Source: SKGN01 sp050948865 (GTDB lineage Bacteria; Bacillota_I; Bacilli_A; RF39; UBA660). Taken from it: a stretch of 64,000 bases of DNA. The notes beneath the pieces were generated by a model. The model saw only the letters and a program-made list of their open reading frames with translations, was not told the origin of the DNA and did not search any database. This document shows, in pieces, positions 33,294 through 42,349 of this stretch; position 1 is the stretch's first letter; the number at the start of each line of letters is the position of its first letter. Both the position numbers and the translations under genes were made by a program. The stretch is taken from the NCBI GenBank assembly GCA_050948865.1, contig JBMNEQ010000001.1:1-64000 (forward strand), in the 5' to 3' direction.

Positions 33294-35135
33294 TTAAAAT
33301 CCTCTTCCTCCTCCACTAGTTCCTCCCCCACCAAATCCTCCCCCACCAGAGAATCCTCCACCAAAACCACCGCTTGAAGATGAGGTTGTTTGAGCGATTT
33401 TATTATGAGACATTTGTCTAGTCGAATTAATTGTTCTATTTAAACTATTAGAAAAGGCCTCATTAATATAAAAATGAGTAAAAACTGGATAAGTGGTTGC
33501 TGAAGTTTCCATCGTTTTTAATTTAATATTCATAACTTTTCGCACCTTATTAGCGATCCCAAATATTGTGGCATAAACTAAATACTTTTCCCATAAAATT
33601 ATTTCTGGTAATTCCTTTTCTTGAAAACGTCCAAAATCTAATAAAAACTTTTTAAAAGCTTGCCATTTTACAAAATGATCTTGGCCTTTTTTTGATCTTT
33701 TATTAAAGTTAATTATATAGATTAAAAAAAGAATAGCTAAAACAAGATTAATAATAACAATTAAAGAAATATAATCCAAAGAATGATTAATAACAAATAA
33801 AATTACTCCCAATAAAAAGTAAAAGAATAATTTTATTTTAATGGCAAAATGATCTTCAAAAAATTCTTCCTTTATCGACTTAGATTTAACTAAATGAACC
33901 CAAGAATCATATTTTCTAATAAATTCTTCCGCTGTTTTCATTTTTTTAGAAGCATTTCTTATTTCCTTTAAATGAACCTCTTCTCCATTACCATAATCTG
34001 TTATTAACCAATTACGAAGATATTCTTCTTCTTTAGTTAAAGTTTCCTTTTCTTTAGAAAGTCTTAAAATATAATCCTTTTTATTTAAGGTTTCTTCAAT
34101 TATTAAGCCTTTTTTTTGAATAATACTTAAGATAGAAGCTGATACAGAATTTGTTGTTATCCCCTTTTTAAGCAGATATTCTAAAACTTCTGGACCATAT
34201 TCCCCTGGAAAATCACGGTAATATTCTAAATTAAAAGAAGAACGATATTCCTTATCATACTTTTGATAAATATAAACAACCAAAGTAATTAATCCAACTA
34301 ACCAAAAATAATTAAAAAAAACTAAACTATAATGAATAATCTTTGATCTTTTTCTTAAAGCATTCGCTTCTTCTGCCCTATTTGATTCTTCAACTAAAAT
34401 ATTATCTAAATCCTTTTGAGAAGAAAACTTTCCTCCAAAAGGAACTACCTCTAAATCAAAAACTGTTCTAATATCGATTAATTCATGAGCTTTTAAATCT
34501 TTTATTTCAGCAACTATTTGTTGTTTACCATTTAACTTTATTTCTCCATGTAATGGACCATGAGCCCATCCTCTTAACTCTTTTGATTCTTTTGGTAAAT
34601 TAATCTTAATTATTACTTCTTTTATATTATCATCAAAGTTTTCTCCAATAAAAGTCCAATAAAGTTCAGCAATATCTTCATGTAAAAGAACCACATCCTT
34701 TAAAAGATACTCAATTCCAAAAACTACTGTTCCGCCTGGAGTATAACGAAACATTTTTAATGATTGAAGTCCTGATTGAAAACTATGAACATAAATATAA
34801 GAATCACCATTAAACCCCACATTAGCTTTTTTAAATTCTCCCAAAATCTGTTTTTCTTCTTTAAATTTTCCTTTAGTTTCTTTAGTTACTTGATAAACAC
34901 CTAATATTTTTAAAGAAGAAGCATCATATAAAGAATAAACACCGCGATAACTTAAATCCCGAATATAACCATTAAAAGATCCTTCTAAAACTATCTGTTC
35001 TTCAACTAATAAATCCCCATTTTCTTTTATATCAGCATTTATATAAAGTCCTGTTACTTGATAATTTGGTTCTAAAGCTTTAATAATTGGTGTAAAAAAG
35101 AAAAACAAAAGAAAAGTTAAAAGTAATTTTCTCAT
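33294..35135 (-). CDS. DUF2207 family membrane protein
   Basis: 613 residues. A signal peptide (residues 1-20, LLLTFLLFFFFTPIIKA) is followed by an extracytoplasmic beta-rich domain of about 240 residues. One span lies near 270-290, then a cytoplasmic part with DFPGEYGPEVLEYLLKKG, two spans near 430-470, and a soluble tail ending in a glycine/serine repeat (GGGFSGGGGFGGGGTSGGG). This is the YciQ/DUF2207 architecture, very often paired with LemA as here. Cellular role unknown. A terminator-like hairpin separates it from lemA, so its expression may be lower than lemA's. Confidence 0.85.
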   Translation of the reverse strand: MRKLLLTFLLFFFFTPIIKALEPNYQVTGLYINADIKENGDLLVEEQIVLEGSFNGYIRDLSYRGVYSLYDASSLKILGVYQVTKETKGKFKEEKQILGEFKKANVGFNGDSYIYVHSFQSGLQSLKMFRYTPGGTVVFGIEYLLKDVVLLHEDIAELYWTFIGENFDDNIKEVIIKINLPKESKELRGWAHGPLHGEIKLNGKQQIVAEIKDLKAHELIDIRTVFDLEVVPFGGKFSSQKDLDNILVEESNRAEEANALRKRSKIIHYSLVFFNYFWLVGLITLVVYIYQKYDKEYRSSFNLEYYRDFPGEYGPEVLEYLLKKGITTNSVSASILSIIQKKGLIIEETLNKKDYILRLSKEKETLTKEEEYLRNWLITDYGNGEEVHLKEIRNASKKMKTAEEFIRKYDSWVHLVKSKSIKEEFFEDHFAIKIKLFFYFLLGVILFVINHSLDYISLIVIINLVLAILFLIYIINFNKRSKKGQDHFVKWQAFKKFLLDFGRFQEKELPEIILWEKYLVYATIFGIANKVRKVMNIKLKTMETSATTYPVFTHFYINEAFSNSLNRTINSTRQMSHNKIAQTTSSSSGGFGGGFSGGGGFGGGGTSGGGRGF

Positions 35136-35150
35136 AACAACCTTCTTTCT

Positions 35151-35177
35151 AAAAAAACTTACCGTAGTAAGTTTTTT
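35151..35177 (-). terminator. Terminator/attenuator between lemA and the DUF2207 gene
   Basis: Minus strand AAAAAACTTAC, tetraloop TACG, GTAAGTTTTTTT. The stem is perfect and the T-run is good. Because it lies inside a gene pair that is normally co-transcribed, it probably reduces rather than abolishes read-through. Confidence 0.8.
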
Positions 35178-35179
35178 AA

Positions 35180-35734
35180 TTAAAAAGTAACTTTTGGTAG
35201 CTCCTTTTCACTTTCAGTTGCTTCAAAAAACTTTTGCAAGTGAAAGTTAAACATACCAGCAATGATATTCGCTGGAAAAACTTCGCATTTATTATTATAA
35301 GTTAAAACACTATCATTATAAAATTGTCTAGCGAAAGCTATTTTTTCCTCAAGTGATTTTAATTCATCTTGTAAATTAAGAAAATTTTGATTGGCTTTTA
35401 AATCAGGATAAGCTTCTGATAACATCATTAATCTACTTAAAACTCTAGTTAATTCCCCATTCGCTTCCATTTCAGCTTCAGGAGTATTCGCAGCTTGAAA
35501 CTTATTTCGAGCTTGAATAACAGCATCTAATGTTTCTTTTTCATGACCAGCATATCCTTTAACTGTTTCCACGAGATTTGGTATTAAATCAGCTCTTCTT
35601 TTTAGTTGAACATCAATTTGAGCCCATTGATCTAAAACTCGATTACGAAGTTTAATAAGAACATTATAAGTTTTAATCACAAAAATTATTACTAAAAGTA
35701 AAAGACCTCCAAAAATTAAAATATATTTTTCCAT
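35180..35734 (-). CDS. lemA: LemA family protein
   Basis: 184 residues. An N-terminal span (about 3-20, ILIFGGLLLLVIIFVI) is followed by the helical LemA domain with RVLDQWAQIDVQLKRRADLI, PNLVETVKGYA, HEKETLDAVIQARNKF and the C-terminal VLTYNNKCEVFPANIIAGMF. Full usual length. Function is not established in any organism; it is commonly linked with DUF2207/TPM-domain membrane proteins, as here. Confidence 0.95.
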   Translation of the reverse strand: MEKYILIFGGLLLLVIIFVIKTYNVLIKLRNRVLDQWAQIDVQLKRRADLIPNLVETVKGYAGHEKETLDAVIQARNKFQAANTPEAEMEANGELTRVLSRLMMLSEAYPDLKANQNFLNLQDELKSLEEKIAFARQFYNDSVLTYNNKCEVFPANIIAGMFNFHLQKFFEATESEKELPKVTF

Positions 35735-35747
35735 ATTTCCACCCTTT

Positions 35748-36875
35748 CTAACGACTAATTATAAAATCACTAATAGTTTCATAATCTCCTTCCCCCATAT
35801 AATAATCTATTAAAGATTTATTTTTATAGACCATTAATAAAGGAGTTCCCCATTCTTTATTAAATATTTCATTAGTTTGATAAAAACTTTGTCGTTCTTC
35901 ATTTTTTAAATCATCTAAATTTAAATAATAAAATATTAAATTATAATCCAAAGCAATTTGTTGATAAATAGGCTCTACCTTTTCACAATGAGGACATTCA
36001 TTAGAACCAATATAAATTAAATTCTTTTCAGGATTATCAAGTAAACTTAAATATTCAGTAAAAGAAATACTTTTTATTCCTGATTCTTCTAAATTATCTT
36101 CATCATTTTCAGTGGTAGCACTTAATACTCCTTCAGGGATCTCAAAATCCTCTACTTGTTTAATCTTATTAAATTTTATACTAACCTTAATTAAATCATT
36201 TATTTTAAAAGCTAAATTAATAATATATTTATTTGTTTGATTAATATCCATAATAAATTTAATTTGATCACCTTGATTAACTTCTACTTCCTCTGTAGCA
36301 ATTATTTTTCTAAATCCTTTTTCATTAATTGTTCCTGTTAACCGAATAACTTTAGAATCAATTTCCTTTTCTCCTTGAATATCTATATCCTTTTTTATAT
36401 TTTTTAAATTAGAAATTATCCCTTGACCTAAAAATAAGGTATCCTTTTGATATTCTTCTAAAATTTCCTTTTTCCATTCTTCATCAGCAGAATCATAATA
36501 ATATAGCCAAAGAAAGTCTTCATGATCTTTAATTAAATAAAAAGGCATTTCTAAAGTTTCTTCCGCTTCTTCTGTAGCTAGTCCATAAGCCTTATCATAT
36601 GTATAATAATTAAACAAAAAAGAAATTATTCTTCTAGATTCTTCTACTTTAAAATCTAAACTATAATTATTAAGATCTCTCATTTGGGCATATACTTCTT
36701 CTATTATCTTAAATTCTCCTTGTTGTTTTTCTTCCTTTTCTTCTGTTTTGTTTCCTTCTTCTTCCTTTTGATAATAAAACTTATAATAGGTTAATAATCC
36801 TAAAACTGTTATTATTATGATAATTAAAAAGGTAATTAAAAGATCAATAATATCTATTTTTTTTCGTTTAGTCAT
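35748..36875 (-). CDS. Membrane-anchored protein with C-terminal thioredoxin-like domain
   Basis: 375 residues. One N-terminal span (about residues 8-28), then a Glu/Lys-rich linker (EEEGNKTEEKEEKQQ) and a ~200-residue extracytoplasmic domain of unknown type. The C-terminal ~100 residues are thioredoxin-like, with IYIGSNECPHCEKVEPIYQQ giving a CPHC active site and a cis-Pro loop in WGTPLLMVYKN. Probably acts in thiol-disulfide exchange outside the membrane. Divergent from sspI, and upstream of the lemA pair by 13 bases. Confidence 0.75.
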   Translation of the reverse strand: MTKRKKIDIIDLLITFLIIIIITVLGLLTYYKFYYQKEEEGNKTEEKEEKQQGEFKIIEEVYAQMRDLNNYSLDFKVEESRRIISFLFNYYTYDKAYGLATEEAEETLEMPFYLIKDHEDFLWLYYYDSADEEWKKEILEEYQKDTLFLGQGIISNLKNIKKDIDIQGEKEIDSKVIRLTGTINEKGFRKIIATEEVEVNQGDQIKFIMDINQTNKYIINLAFKINDLIKVSIKFNKIKQVEDFEIPEGVLSATTENDEDNLEESGIKSISFTEYLSLLDNPEKNLIYIGSNECPHCEKVEPIYQQIALDYNLIFYYLNLDDLKNEERQSFYQTNEIFNKEWGTPLLMVYKNKSLIDYYMGEGDYETISDFIISR

Positions 36876-36902
36876 AACTCATTTCCTTTCTATTCTTTAA
36901 AG

Positions 36903-36930
36903 ATTATAACATATCTAGGTATAATTACAA
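36903..36930 (-). promoter_or_regulatory. Promoter of the thioredoxin-like/lemA/DUF2207 genes
   Basis: Minus strand TTGTAA (36930-36925), 16 bases, then extended -10 TGTTATAAT ending at 36903. It sits in the divergent gap shared with sspI; I could not recognise a convincing sigma-G promoter for sspI in the same gap. Confidence 0.55.
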
Positions 36931-36965
36931 TAATTTTACTTAAAATAAAAAGGAAAGGTGATAAA

Positions 36966-37205
36966 ATGGAAATTGATATTAGAAACTATATTTATAATAA
37001 TTTTAAAGGAAATAAAAAAGAAGATATAAAATCTAGTATTATAGATTCTCTTAATAAAAAAGAAGAAGTAACTTTACCTGGTTTAGGAGTTTTTTTTGAA
37101 ATACTCTGGAATCACAGTAATCAAGCAAAACAAGAAGAAATATTAAGCATTCTTGAAAATAGTTTTTCTTCAATCACTGATCCCGAAGTTGAGCCTGAAA
37201 CTTAG
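36966..37205 (+). CDS. sspI: Small acid-soluble spore protein SspI
   Basis: 79 residues. The pattern MEIDIRNYIYNNFKGNKKED, then KEEVTLPGLGVFFEILWNHS and a KQEEIL ending matches the SspI family, whose hallmark is the LPGLGVLFEVIW core. AAAGGAAAGGTGAT precedes the ATG. Expressed in the forespore in spore formers. Together with Spo0A it shows that the sporulation programme is, or recently was, present. Its 3' end overlaps the 3' end of pheT by 32 bases on the opposite strand; the acidic tail (DPEVEPET) lies in that overlap. Confidence 0.92.
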   Translation: MEIDIRNYIYNNFKGNKKEDIKSSIIDSLNKKEEVTLPGLGVFFEILWNHSNQAKQEEILSILENSFSSITDPEVEPET

Positions 37206-39564
37206 TTTCAACTTTATCAATAATTTTCTTTAATAATTCATTAACTGTTAAATCAGTTAATGTTTTTGTTTGATCTAAAAAAGTTAAACTAAAGGCTAAA
37301 GATTTTTTCTTAGAATTTTCCCCAATGTTTTCATAAAGATCAAAAACTTCAATATCAGATAATAATTTACCACCTGCTTGTTTAATAGTTTCTATTAAAT
37401 CTCCAACTAATATTTTTTTATCAACAATAAAAGCTAAATCTTTATTAACCTTTGGATAAATAGAAAGTGGTTTATATTTTATTGGACGTACTTTCTTTTT
37501 TAAAATCTTTTTTAAAGAAATTTCTAATAAATAGATTGGGTATTTACTTTTTGTTGGATGAAGAGCCCCAATAAAACCAATATATTCATTATCAACAAAT
37601 ATTTCAGCACTTTTATTAGGATGCATTTCTTTAATAGTAGTTCCTGATTTTAATTGATAACGATTAAATAATCCTAAATAACTTAAAATGTTTTCTAAAA
37701 AACTTTTTAAAAGATAAAAATCAAATTCTATTGTTTCTTTTTGCCACCTATTAAATAAATATTTACCAACACCACCAATACTTAATTTTGTTTCTTCTAT
37801 ATAACAATCTTCTTCTTGATAATAAATAGAACCAATTTCATAAAGAAAAATATCATCTATAAAATGAGCTTTATTATAATTAATAACTTCTAATAAAGAG
37901 GGAATTAAACTAAGGCGAAGATGTTTTCTTTCTTCACTCATTGGCGAAAGAAGAGAAACTTTTTTTAAATCTTCTTTTTTAAATTCTTTTAAATAATCTT
38001 CTTTAATTAAAGAATAAGTGATTATTTCTTTTAAACCAAAAGAGTTTAATTTAGTCTTTAATCCTTTGATCTTTTGATCTTCTTTTGTATAACGACCTTC
38101 TTTTAATTTCCCAAGAGGTAAAACTTCTTGAATATGTTCATACCCATAAAAGCGTCCTATTTCTTCAATAATATCTTCTTGAATACTTATATCTAATCTT
38201 CTTGAGGGAATTGTTATTTTAAAGGTTTCATTAATCAGTCTAAAAGGAAATAATAATCTTTTTAAAATCTCCTTGACAGTAACAATTGATAAATTAAGAC
38301 CTAAAACCTTATTTATTTTCGTTAAAGTTATTTCTACTTCTTTTTCTTCTACCTGAATTTTATTATACCCAACCACTTCTTTTAAAACTTTTCCTTGAGC
38401 ATATTTTTCTAATAAATAAGCAGCTCGTTCTAAAGCCTGTTTTGTCCACTCAGGATTAATTCCTTTTTCAAAGCGACGACTAGCTTCACTTTTTAAAACT
38501 TCACGGGAAGTTTTTCTAATACTTCTAGGATCAAAAATAGCACTTTCAATAACTATTGTTTTAGTTTCATTAGTAATTTCTGTATTATATCCACCCATAA
38601 CACCAGCTAAAGCAACTATTTCTTTGGGAGTAGTTATAACAATATCACTTTCTTTTAAAGTTCTTTCTTGATTGTCTAGAGTTAATAATTTTTCCCCTTT
38701 TTCAGCTTGTCTAATAATTATCTTTTTACCTAGTTTCTCATAATCAAAAAAATGAAGAGGTTGACCATATTCTAACATCACATAATTACTAATATCTACA
38801 ACATTATTAATAGGCCTAATACCAGAACTTATTAAACGAGATTTTATAAAATTAGGGCTTTCCTTTATTACAACATCTTCTACTATCCTTGTTAAATAAA
38901 GAGGTGCTTTCTCCGTTTTTCCAAGAACCTCCAAGTAATCACTAGCTTTTTTATTTGAATATTTAAATTTAATCTCTGGTAAAGTAACTGGTTTAGAAAA
39001 TAAAGCCCCCATTTCATAAGCAACACCAATAATACTTAATAAATCACTTCTATTAGAAGTAAAATCAAAATCAATAATAATATCATTATAGTGCAAATAT
39101 TCTAAAGCATCTTCCCCAATTGGAGCCTCATCTTCTAGAATATGAATTCCCCCTTTACTTCTTTCTGGAATATATTTTGTTTCTATTCCTAATTCTTCTA
39201 AAGAACAAATCATTCCCTTTGATTCAATTCCTCTAATTGTGGCCTTTTTTATCTCTATATTATTTGGTAATTTAGCTCCTACTTTAGCAACAATTACCTT
39301 TTGCCCTTTATCAACATTAGAAGCACCACAAACGATAGTTAAATCTTCTTCTTCATTAATATCAACTAAACAAACTTTTAATTTATCAGCTTCTGGATGT
39401 TTAGTTTGTTCTTTAACATAACCAATAACTAAATTAGTCGCTGCACATAACTTCTTAACTTCATTATATTCATTCCCGATTAATAACATCTTTTCTGCCA
39501 AGACTTTCTCATCAATCTTGGGAAAAGAAACATAATCTTTAACAAAATTTAAACTAACTTTCAT
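37174..39564 (-). CDS. pheT: Phenylalanine-tRNA ligase beta subunit
   Basis: 796 residues, full length. An N-terminal EMAP/tRNA-binding domain (NLVIGYVKEQTKHPEADKLK, about 44-63) is followed by the B3/B4 editing domain with RPINNVVDISNYVMLEYGQP and B5 with SRRLDISIQEDIIEEIGR. The C-terminal FDX-ACB anticodon-binding domain has YPKVNKDLAFIV. I start at the ATG at 39564 (MKVSLNF); the GTG-like extension starts within the Shine-Dalgarno. It overlaps the 3' end of pheS by 11 bases, consistent with coupled translation of the alpha2-beta2 enzyme. Confidence 0.97.
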   Translation of the reverse strand: MKVSLNFVKDYVSFPKIDEKVLAEKMLLIGNEYNEVKKLCAATNLVIGYVKEQTKHPEADKLKVCLVDINEEEDLTIVCGASNVDKGQKVIVAKVGAKLPNNIEIKKATIRGIESKGMICSLEELGIETKYIPERSKGGIHILEDEAPIGEDALEYLHYNDIIIDFDFTSNRSDLLSIIGVAYEMGALFSKPVTLPEIKFKYSNKKASDYLEVLGKTEKAPLYLTRIVEDVVIKESPNFIKSRLISSGIRPINNVVDISNYVMLEYGQPLHFFDYEKLGKKIIIRQAEKGEKLLTLDNQERTLKESDIVITTPKEIVALAGVMGGYNTEITNETKTIVIESAIFDPRSIRKTSREVLKSEASRRFEKGINPEWTKQALERAAYLLEKYAQGKVLKEVVGYNKIQVEEKEVEITLTKINKVLGLNLSIVTVKEILKRLLFPFRLINETFKITIPSRRLDISIQEDIIEEIGRFYGYEHIQEVLPLGKLKEGRYTKEDQKIKGLKTKLNSFGLKEIITYSLIKEDYLKEFKKEDLKKVSLLSPMSEERKHLRLSLIPSLLEVINYNKAHFIDDIFLYEIGSIYYQEEDCYIEETKLSIGGVGKYLFNRWQKETIEFDFYLLKSFLENILSYLGLFNRYQLKSGTTIKEMHPNKSAEIFVDNEYIGFIGALHPTKSKYPIYLLEISLKKILKKKVRPIKYKPLSIYPKVNKDLAFIVDKKILVGDLIETIKQAGGKLLSDIEVFDLYENIGENSKKKSLAFSLTFLDQTKTLTDLTVNELLKKIIDKVETKFQAQLRDQ

Positions 39565-40618
39565 CTTCCACACCACCTTCTACTCTATTAAACTGTTTTA
39601 AAAATCGTAAATCATTGAGATAAAAATCTCTTATATCAAAAATGCCATACTTAAGCATTGCTATTCTTTCAACACCAAGTCCAAAAGCAAAACCTGTATA
39701 AATATTAGGATCATAACCCCCTATTTTTAAAACAAATGGATGAACCATTCCAGAACCTAATATTTCAATCCAACCACTATTTTTACAAATAGAACAACCC
39801 TTTCCACCACATTTAAAACAACTAATATCAACTTCTAAACTTGGTTCAGTAAAAGGAAAATAACTAGGTCTAAACCTTATTTTTCGATCTTCTCCAAATA
39901 GCCTTTTTGCTAAATGGGCTAAAGTTCCTTTTAAATGACCTAAAGTTATATCTTGATCAACTACTAAACCTTCTATTTGCATAAATTGATGAGAATGAGT
40001 AGCATCATCATTATCTCTTCGATACACTTTCCCTGGGGAAAGAGCTCTAATTGGAGTCTTTTCTTTATTGTTTAACATAATTCTAATTTGAGCATTAGAT
40101 GTTTGTGTTCTAAGTAAATATTCTTCTGTTAGATAAAAACTATCTTGCATATCTCTAGCAGGATGATCTTTTTGAACATTTAAATATTCAAAATTATATA
40201 AATCACTTTCAATCTCAGGACCATATACAATATCATAGCCCATAGATTTAAAAATATCTTCTATTTCATCAATAGTTTTTGTTAAAGGATGAACTCCTCC
40301 TTCTTCTAAATTAGTCTTTGGTAAAGTTATATCTATTCTTTCTTCTTCAATTCTTTTCTTTAATTCTAATTCTTCTAAATCCTTTTCCTTTTTGATTAAA
40401 TTAGTTTCTATAACTTCTTGTAAATCATTTAACTTTAAACCAAATTCTTTTCTTAAGGAAACTTCTATTTCTTTTAATAATTCCCTTAATTTTTTAACGG
40501 GTCCTTTTTTCCCTAAATAATAGATTCTTAATTCTCTTAATTCTTTTAAAGTTTCTACTTTTTCTAAATCTTGAATAAAAGTTTCTTTCAAAGTTTTAAT
40601 TTTTTTATTTTCTTCCAT
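39554..40618 (-). CDS. pheS: Phenylalanine-tRNA ligase alpha subunit
   Basis: 354 residues. An N-terminal coiled-coil arm is followed by the class II catalytic core: motif 2 SPGKVYRRDNDDATHSHQFM with QIEGLVVD, FRPSYFPFTEPS and motif 3 FGLGVERIAMLKYG. A CFKCGGKGCSICKNSG insert near residue 275 could form a small zinc knuckle. Charges tRNA-Phe with phenylalanine. Expression is under the T-box upstream. Confidence 0.97.
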   Translation of the reverse strand: MEENKKIKTLKETFIQDLEKVETLKELRELRIYYLGKKGPVKKLRELLKEIEVSLRKEFGLKLNDLQEVIETNLIKKEKDLEELELKKRIEEERIDITLPKTNLEEGGVHPLTKTIDEIEDIFKSMGYDIVYGPEIESDLYNFEYLNVQKDHPARDMQDSFYLTEEYLLRTQTSNAQIRIMLNNKEKTPIRALSPGKVYRRDNDDATHSHQFMQIEGLVVDQDITLGHLKGTLAHLAKRLFGEDRKIRFRPSYFPFTEPSLEVDISCFKCGGKGCSICKNSGWIEILGSGMVHPFVLKIGGYDPNIYTGFAFGLGVERIAMLKYGIFDIRDFYLNDLRFLKQFNRVEGGVEDES

Positions 40619-40649
40619 TTTTATCTCCTCATCTATATATTAACATATT

Positions 40650-40855
40650 TTTATAAAAAAACATCCTTTTCGTAAAGGACGTTTAAAACGCGGTACCACC
40701 TTATTTTATAATAAAATATTATACCCTCTTTTCTTTAACGCAGAATTACGTTATAACTTTTTTTATAAAACTAAATGGTGAATTCCTAAGTCTTTATTTT
40801 TCGGTTTCCACCACCCACCGACTCTCTATTAAACTTCAACTTAGTACTACTCCAT
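40650..40855 (-). promoter_or_regulatory. T-box riboswitch controlling pheST
   Basis: Leader directly upstream of pheS. The T-box sequence AAGGTGGTACCGCG is at 40702-40689. Stem I features lie near the 5' end (GAGAGTCGGTGGGTGGTGGA, around 40830-40807), and a GAATTCACC segment around 40784-40776 supplies a TTC Phe specifier. The intrinsic terminator ACGTCCTTT-ACGA-AAAGGATGT followed by seven T is at 40682-40655. Uncharged tRNA-Phe would bind the T-box bulge and stop terminator folding. A TATAAT at 40860-40855 is the likely -10. Confidence 0.92.
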
Positions 40856-40866
40856 TATAATCGTTT

Positions 40867-41718
40867 TTAAATAAACATTTGGTAAATAAATAATAAAGCC
40901 ATCATCAGCATTAATAAACCACCTATTAGATATCCTAAACGAAGATACTTAGAAGGAATCTTTGTTATTTTTAAAGTAATCATCGCTATTGTAAAAACAA
41001 TAATATGATCTAAAATATATAAAAAAACATAAAGTAAAAGATATAAATGATATTTTAGAGTTGATACTTCACTTAAAATTAAAGTCTCTGTATATAGTAA
41101 AGGAAATCCTGCTGAACAAAGAAATTCAAAAAGATTAACAGGAAAAGCTAAAAGGATAACTCCTAGTAAAGCGAGAAAGAAACTCTTTTCTTTAATAAAC
41201 TTATTTATTCTTTCTAAAAATTTATTTTCTTCTTCACTTTCTATAGTTTCTGGTTCTTCTAAAAATAATTTAATATTAATATAACCACTTATTAAAGCTA
41301 AAAGAATAATTAATAATCGAATCCAAAAGATAAAGCCAATGGATAAAAAAATCTTTAACCAAACAGTCATTAAAAGATAATAAACTAAAGCGGAGGAAAG
41401 AATAAAAGTAAAACCTAAAATGAACATCTTCTTGCGATCTTTAATCCCTATTAAAACATTAATTAAAATTAATAATATCCACATAGCCCAAGGATTAATA
41501 CCATCTGTTAATCCAAAGACAATAGTCAGTATTGGTAAAGAATAATCATTAATTGTTATTTCTCCAAAGAAAGGAACATCGATCTTTTCCCCAGTTTCTA
41601 TTTTCAAGTTTTCTCCTTCTTTTAAGGAAGAAGCATAACCATAGTTAGGAGAAATTAATAAAAAGCTAATTGAAAAAATAATTATTAATAAAGATATTAT
41701 TCTAATCAAATATTTCAT
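40867..41718 (-). CDS. CcdA/DsbD-like (LysE superfamily) polytopic membrane protein
   Basis: 283 residues. A signal peptide-like N-terminus (SLLIIIFSISFLLISP) is followed by an extracytoplasmic stretch of about 35 residues, then six spans with the motif FGLTDGINPWAMWILLILIN (residues 69-88). This echoes the D-x-INPCA motif of DsbD/CcdA relatives but has Trp where those have Cys. A later LCSAGFPLLYTETL matches the second motif and keeps its Cys. The loss of one redox cysteine suggests a transport or structural role rather than electron transfer, or a glutaredoxin-linked subfamily. Lies between frr and the pheST T-box. Confidence 0.65.
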   Translation of the reverse strand: MKYLIRIISLLIIIFSISFLLISPNYGYASSLKEGENLKIETGEKIDVPFFGEITINDYSLPILTIVFGLTDGINPWAMWILLILINVLIGIKDRKKMFILGFTFILSSALVYYLLMTVWLKIFLSIGFIFWIRLLIILLALISGYINIKLFLEEPETIESEEENKFLERINKFIKEKSFFLALLGVILLAFPVNLFEFLCSAGFPLLYTETLILSEVSTLKYHLYLLLYVFLYILDHIIVFTIAMITLKITKIPSKYLRLGYLIGGLLMLMMALLFIYQMFI

Positions 41719-41743
41719 TTATAATAACTTCTTTCTTCTTCAA

Positions 41744-42286
41744 TTAAAGACTCATTAATTCTGTTTCTTTTACTTTTAATTTCTTTTCAATTTGATCATT
41801 ATATTCATTAATTAAGGTTTGAATTTCTTCTAAGGCTGATTTTTCTAAGTCCTCAGAAATACCTAATTTTTTAATCTCATTATTTCCTTCTTGTCTAGCA
41901 TTACGAAGACTTATTTTACTTTCTTCAGCAATACTTTTCACTTGTTTAACATATTCTTTTCTTCTTTCTTCTGTTAACATGGGAAAGTTTATCATAATTA
42001 TTTCACCATTATTATTTGGTGTTAATCCCAAATCAGCTTCAAAAATAGCCTTTTCTATATTACCTAAAACACTTTTATCAAAAGGTTTAATAGATAAAGT
42101 TCTAGCTTCTAATACTGATATGTTAGCTAATTGGTTTAAAGGAACATCACTTCCATAATAAGATACTTTTAAACCTTCTAATAACCCAGGATTAGCCCTT
42201 CCTACTCGAATATTACCAAATCGCTCTTCTAGCACTATCAAAGCTTTATTCATTTTTTCTTCTGTTAAATTAATTATCTTTTCCAT
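41744..42286 (-). CDS. frr: Ribosome recycling factor
   Basis: 180 residues, full length. Family text includes LEERFGNIRVGRANPGLLEG near residue 20, VSYYGSDVPLNQLANISVLE, RTLSIKPFDKS and LTEERRKEYVKQVKSIAEES. With EF-G it splits post-termination ribosomes. Follows tsf with a hairpin between. Confidence 0.97.
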   Translation of the reverse strand: MEKIINLTEEKMNKALIVLEERFGNIRVGRANPGLLEGLKVSYYGSDVPLNQLANISVLEARTLSIKPFDKSVLGNIEKAIFEADLGLTPNNNGEIIMINFPMLTEERRKEYVKQVKSIAEESKISLRNARQEGNNEIKKLGISEDLEKSALEEIQTLINEYNDQIEKKLKVKETELMSL

Positions 42287-42320
42287 TCGAACCTCCTTTT
42301 TTATGATGGAAAATTATTAG

Positions 42321-42341
42321 AAAAAGGCCTTAAGCCTCTTT
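42321..42341 (-). terminator. Hairpin between tsf and frr
   Basis: Minus strand AAAGAGGC, five-base loop, GCCTTTTT. It could end the rpsB-tsf transcript or act as a partial terminator ahead of frr. Confidence 0.65.
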
Positions 42342-42349
42342 GATGATAA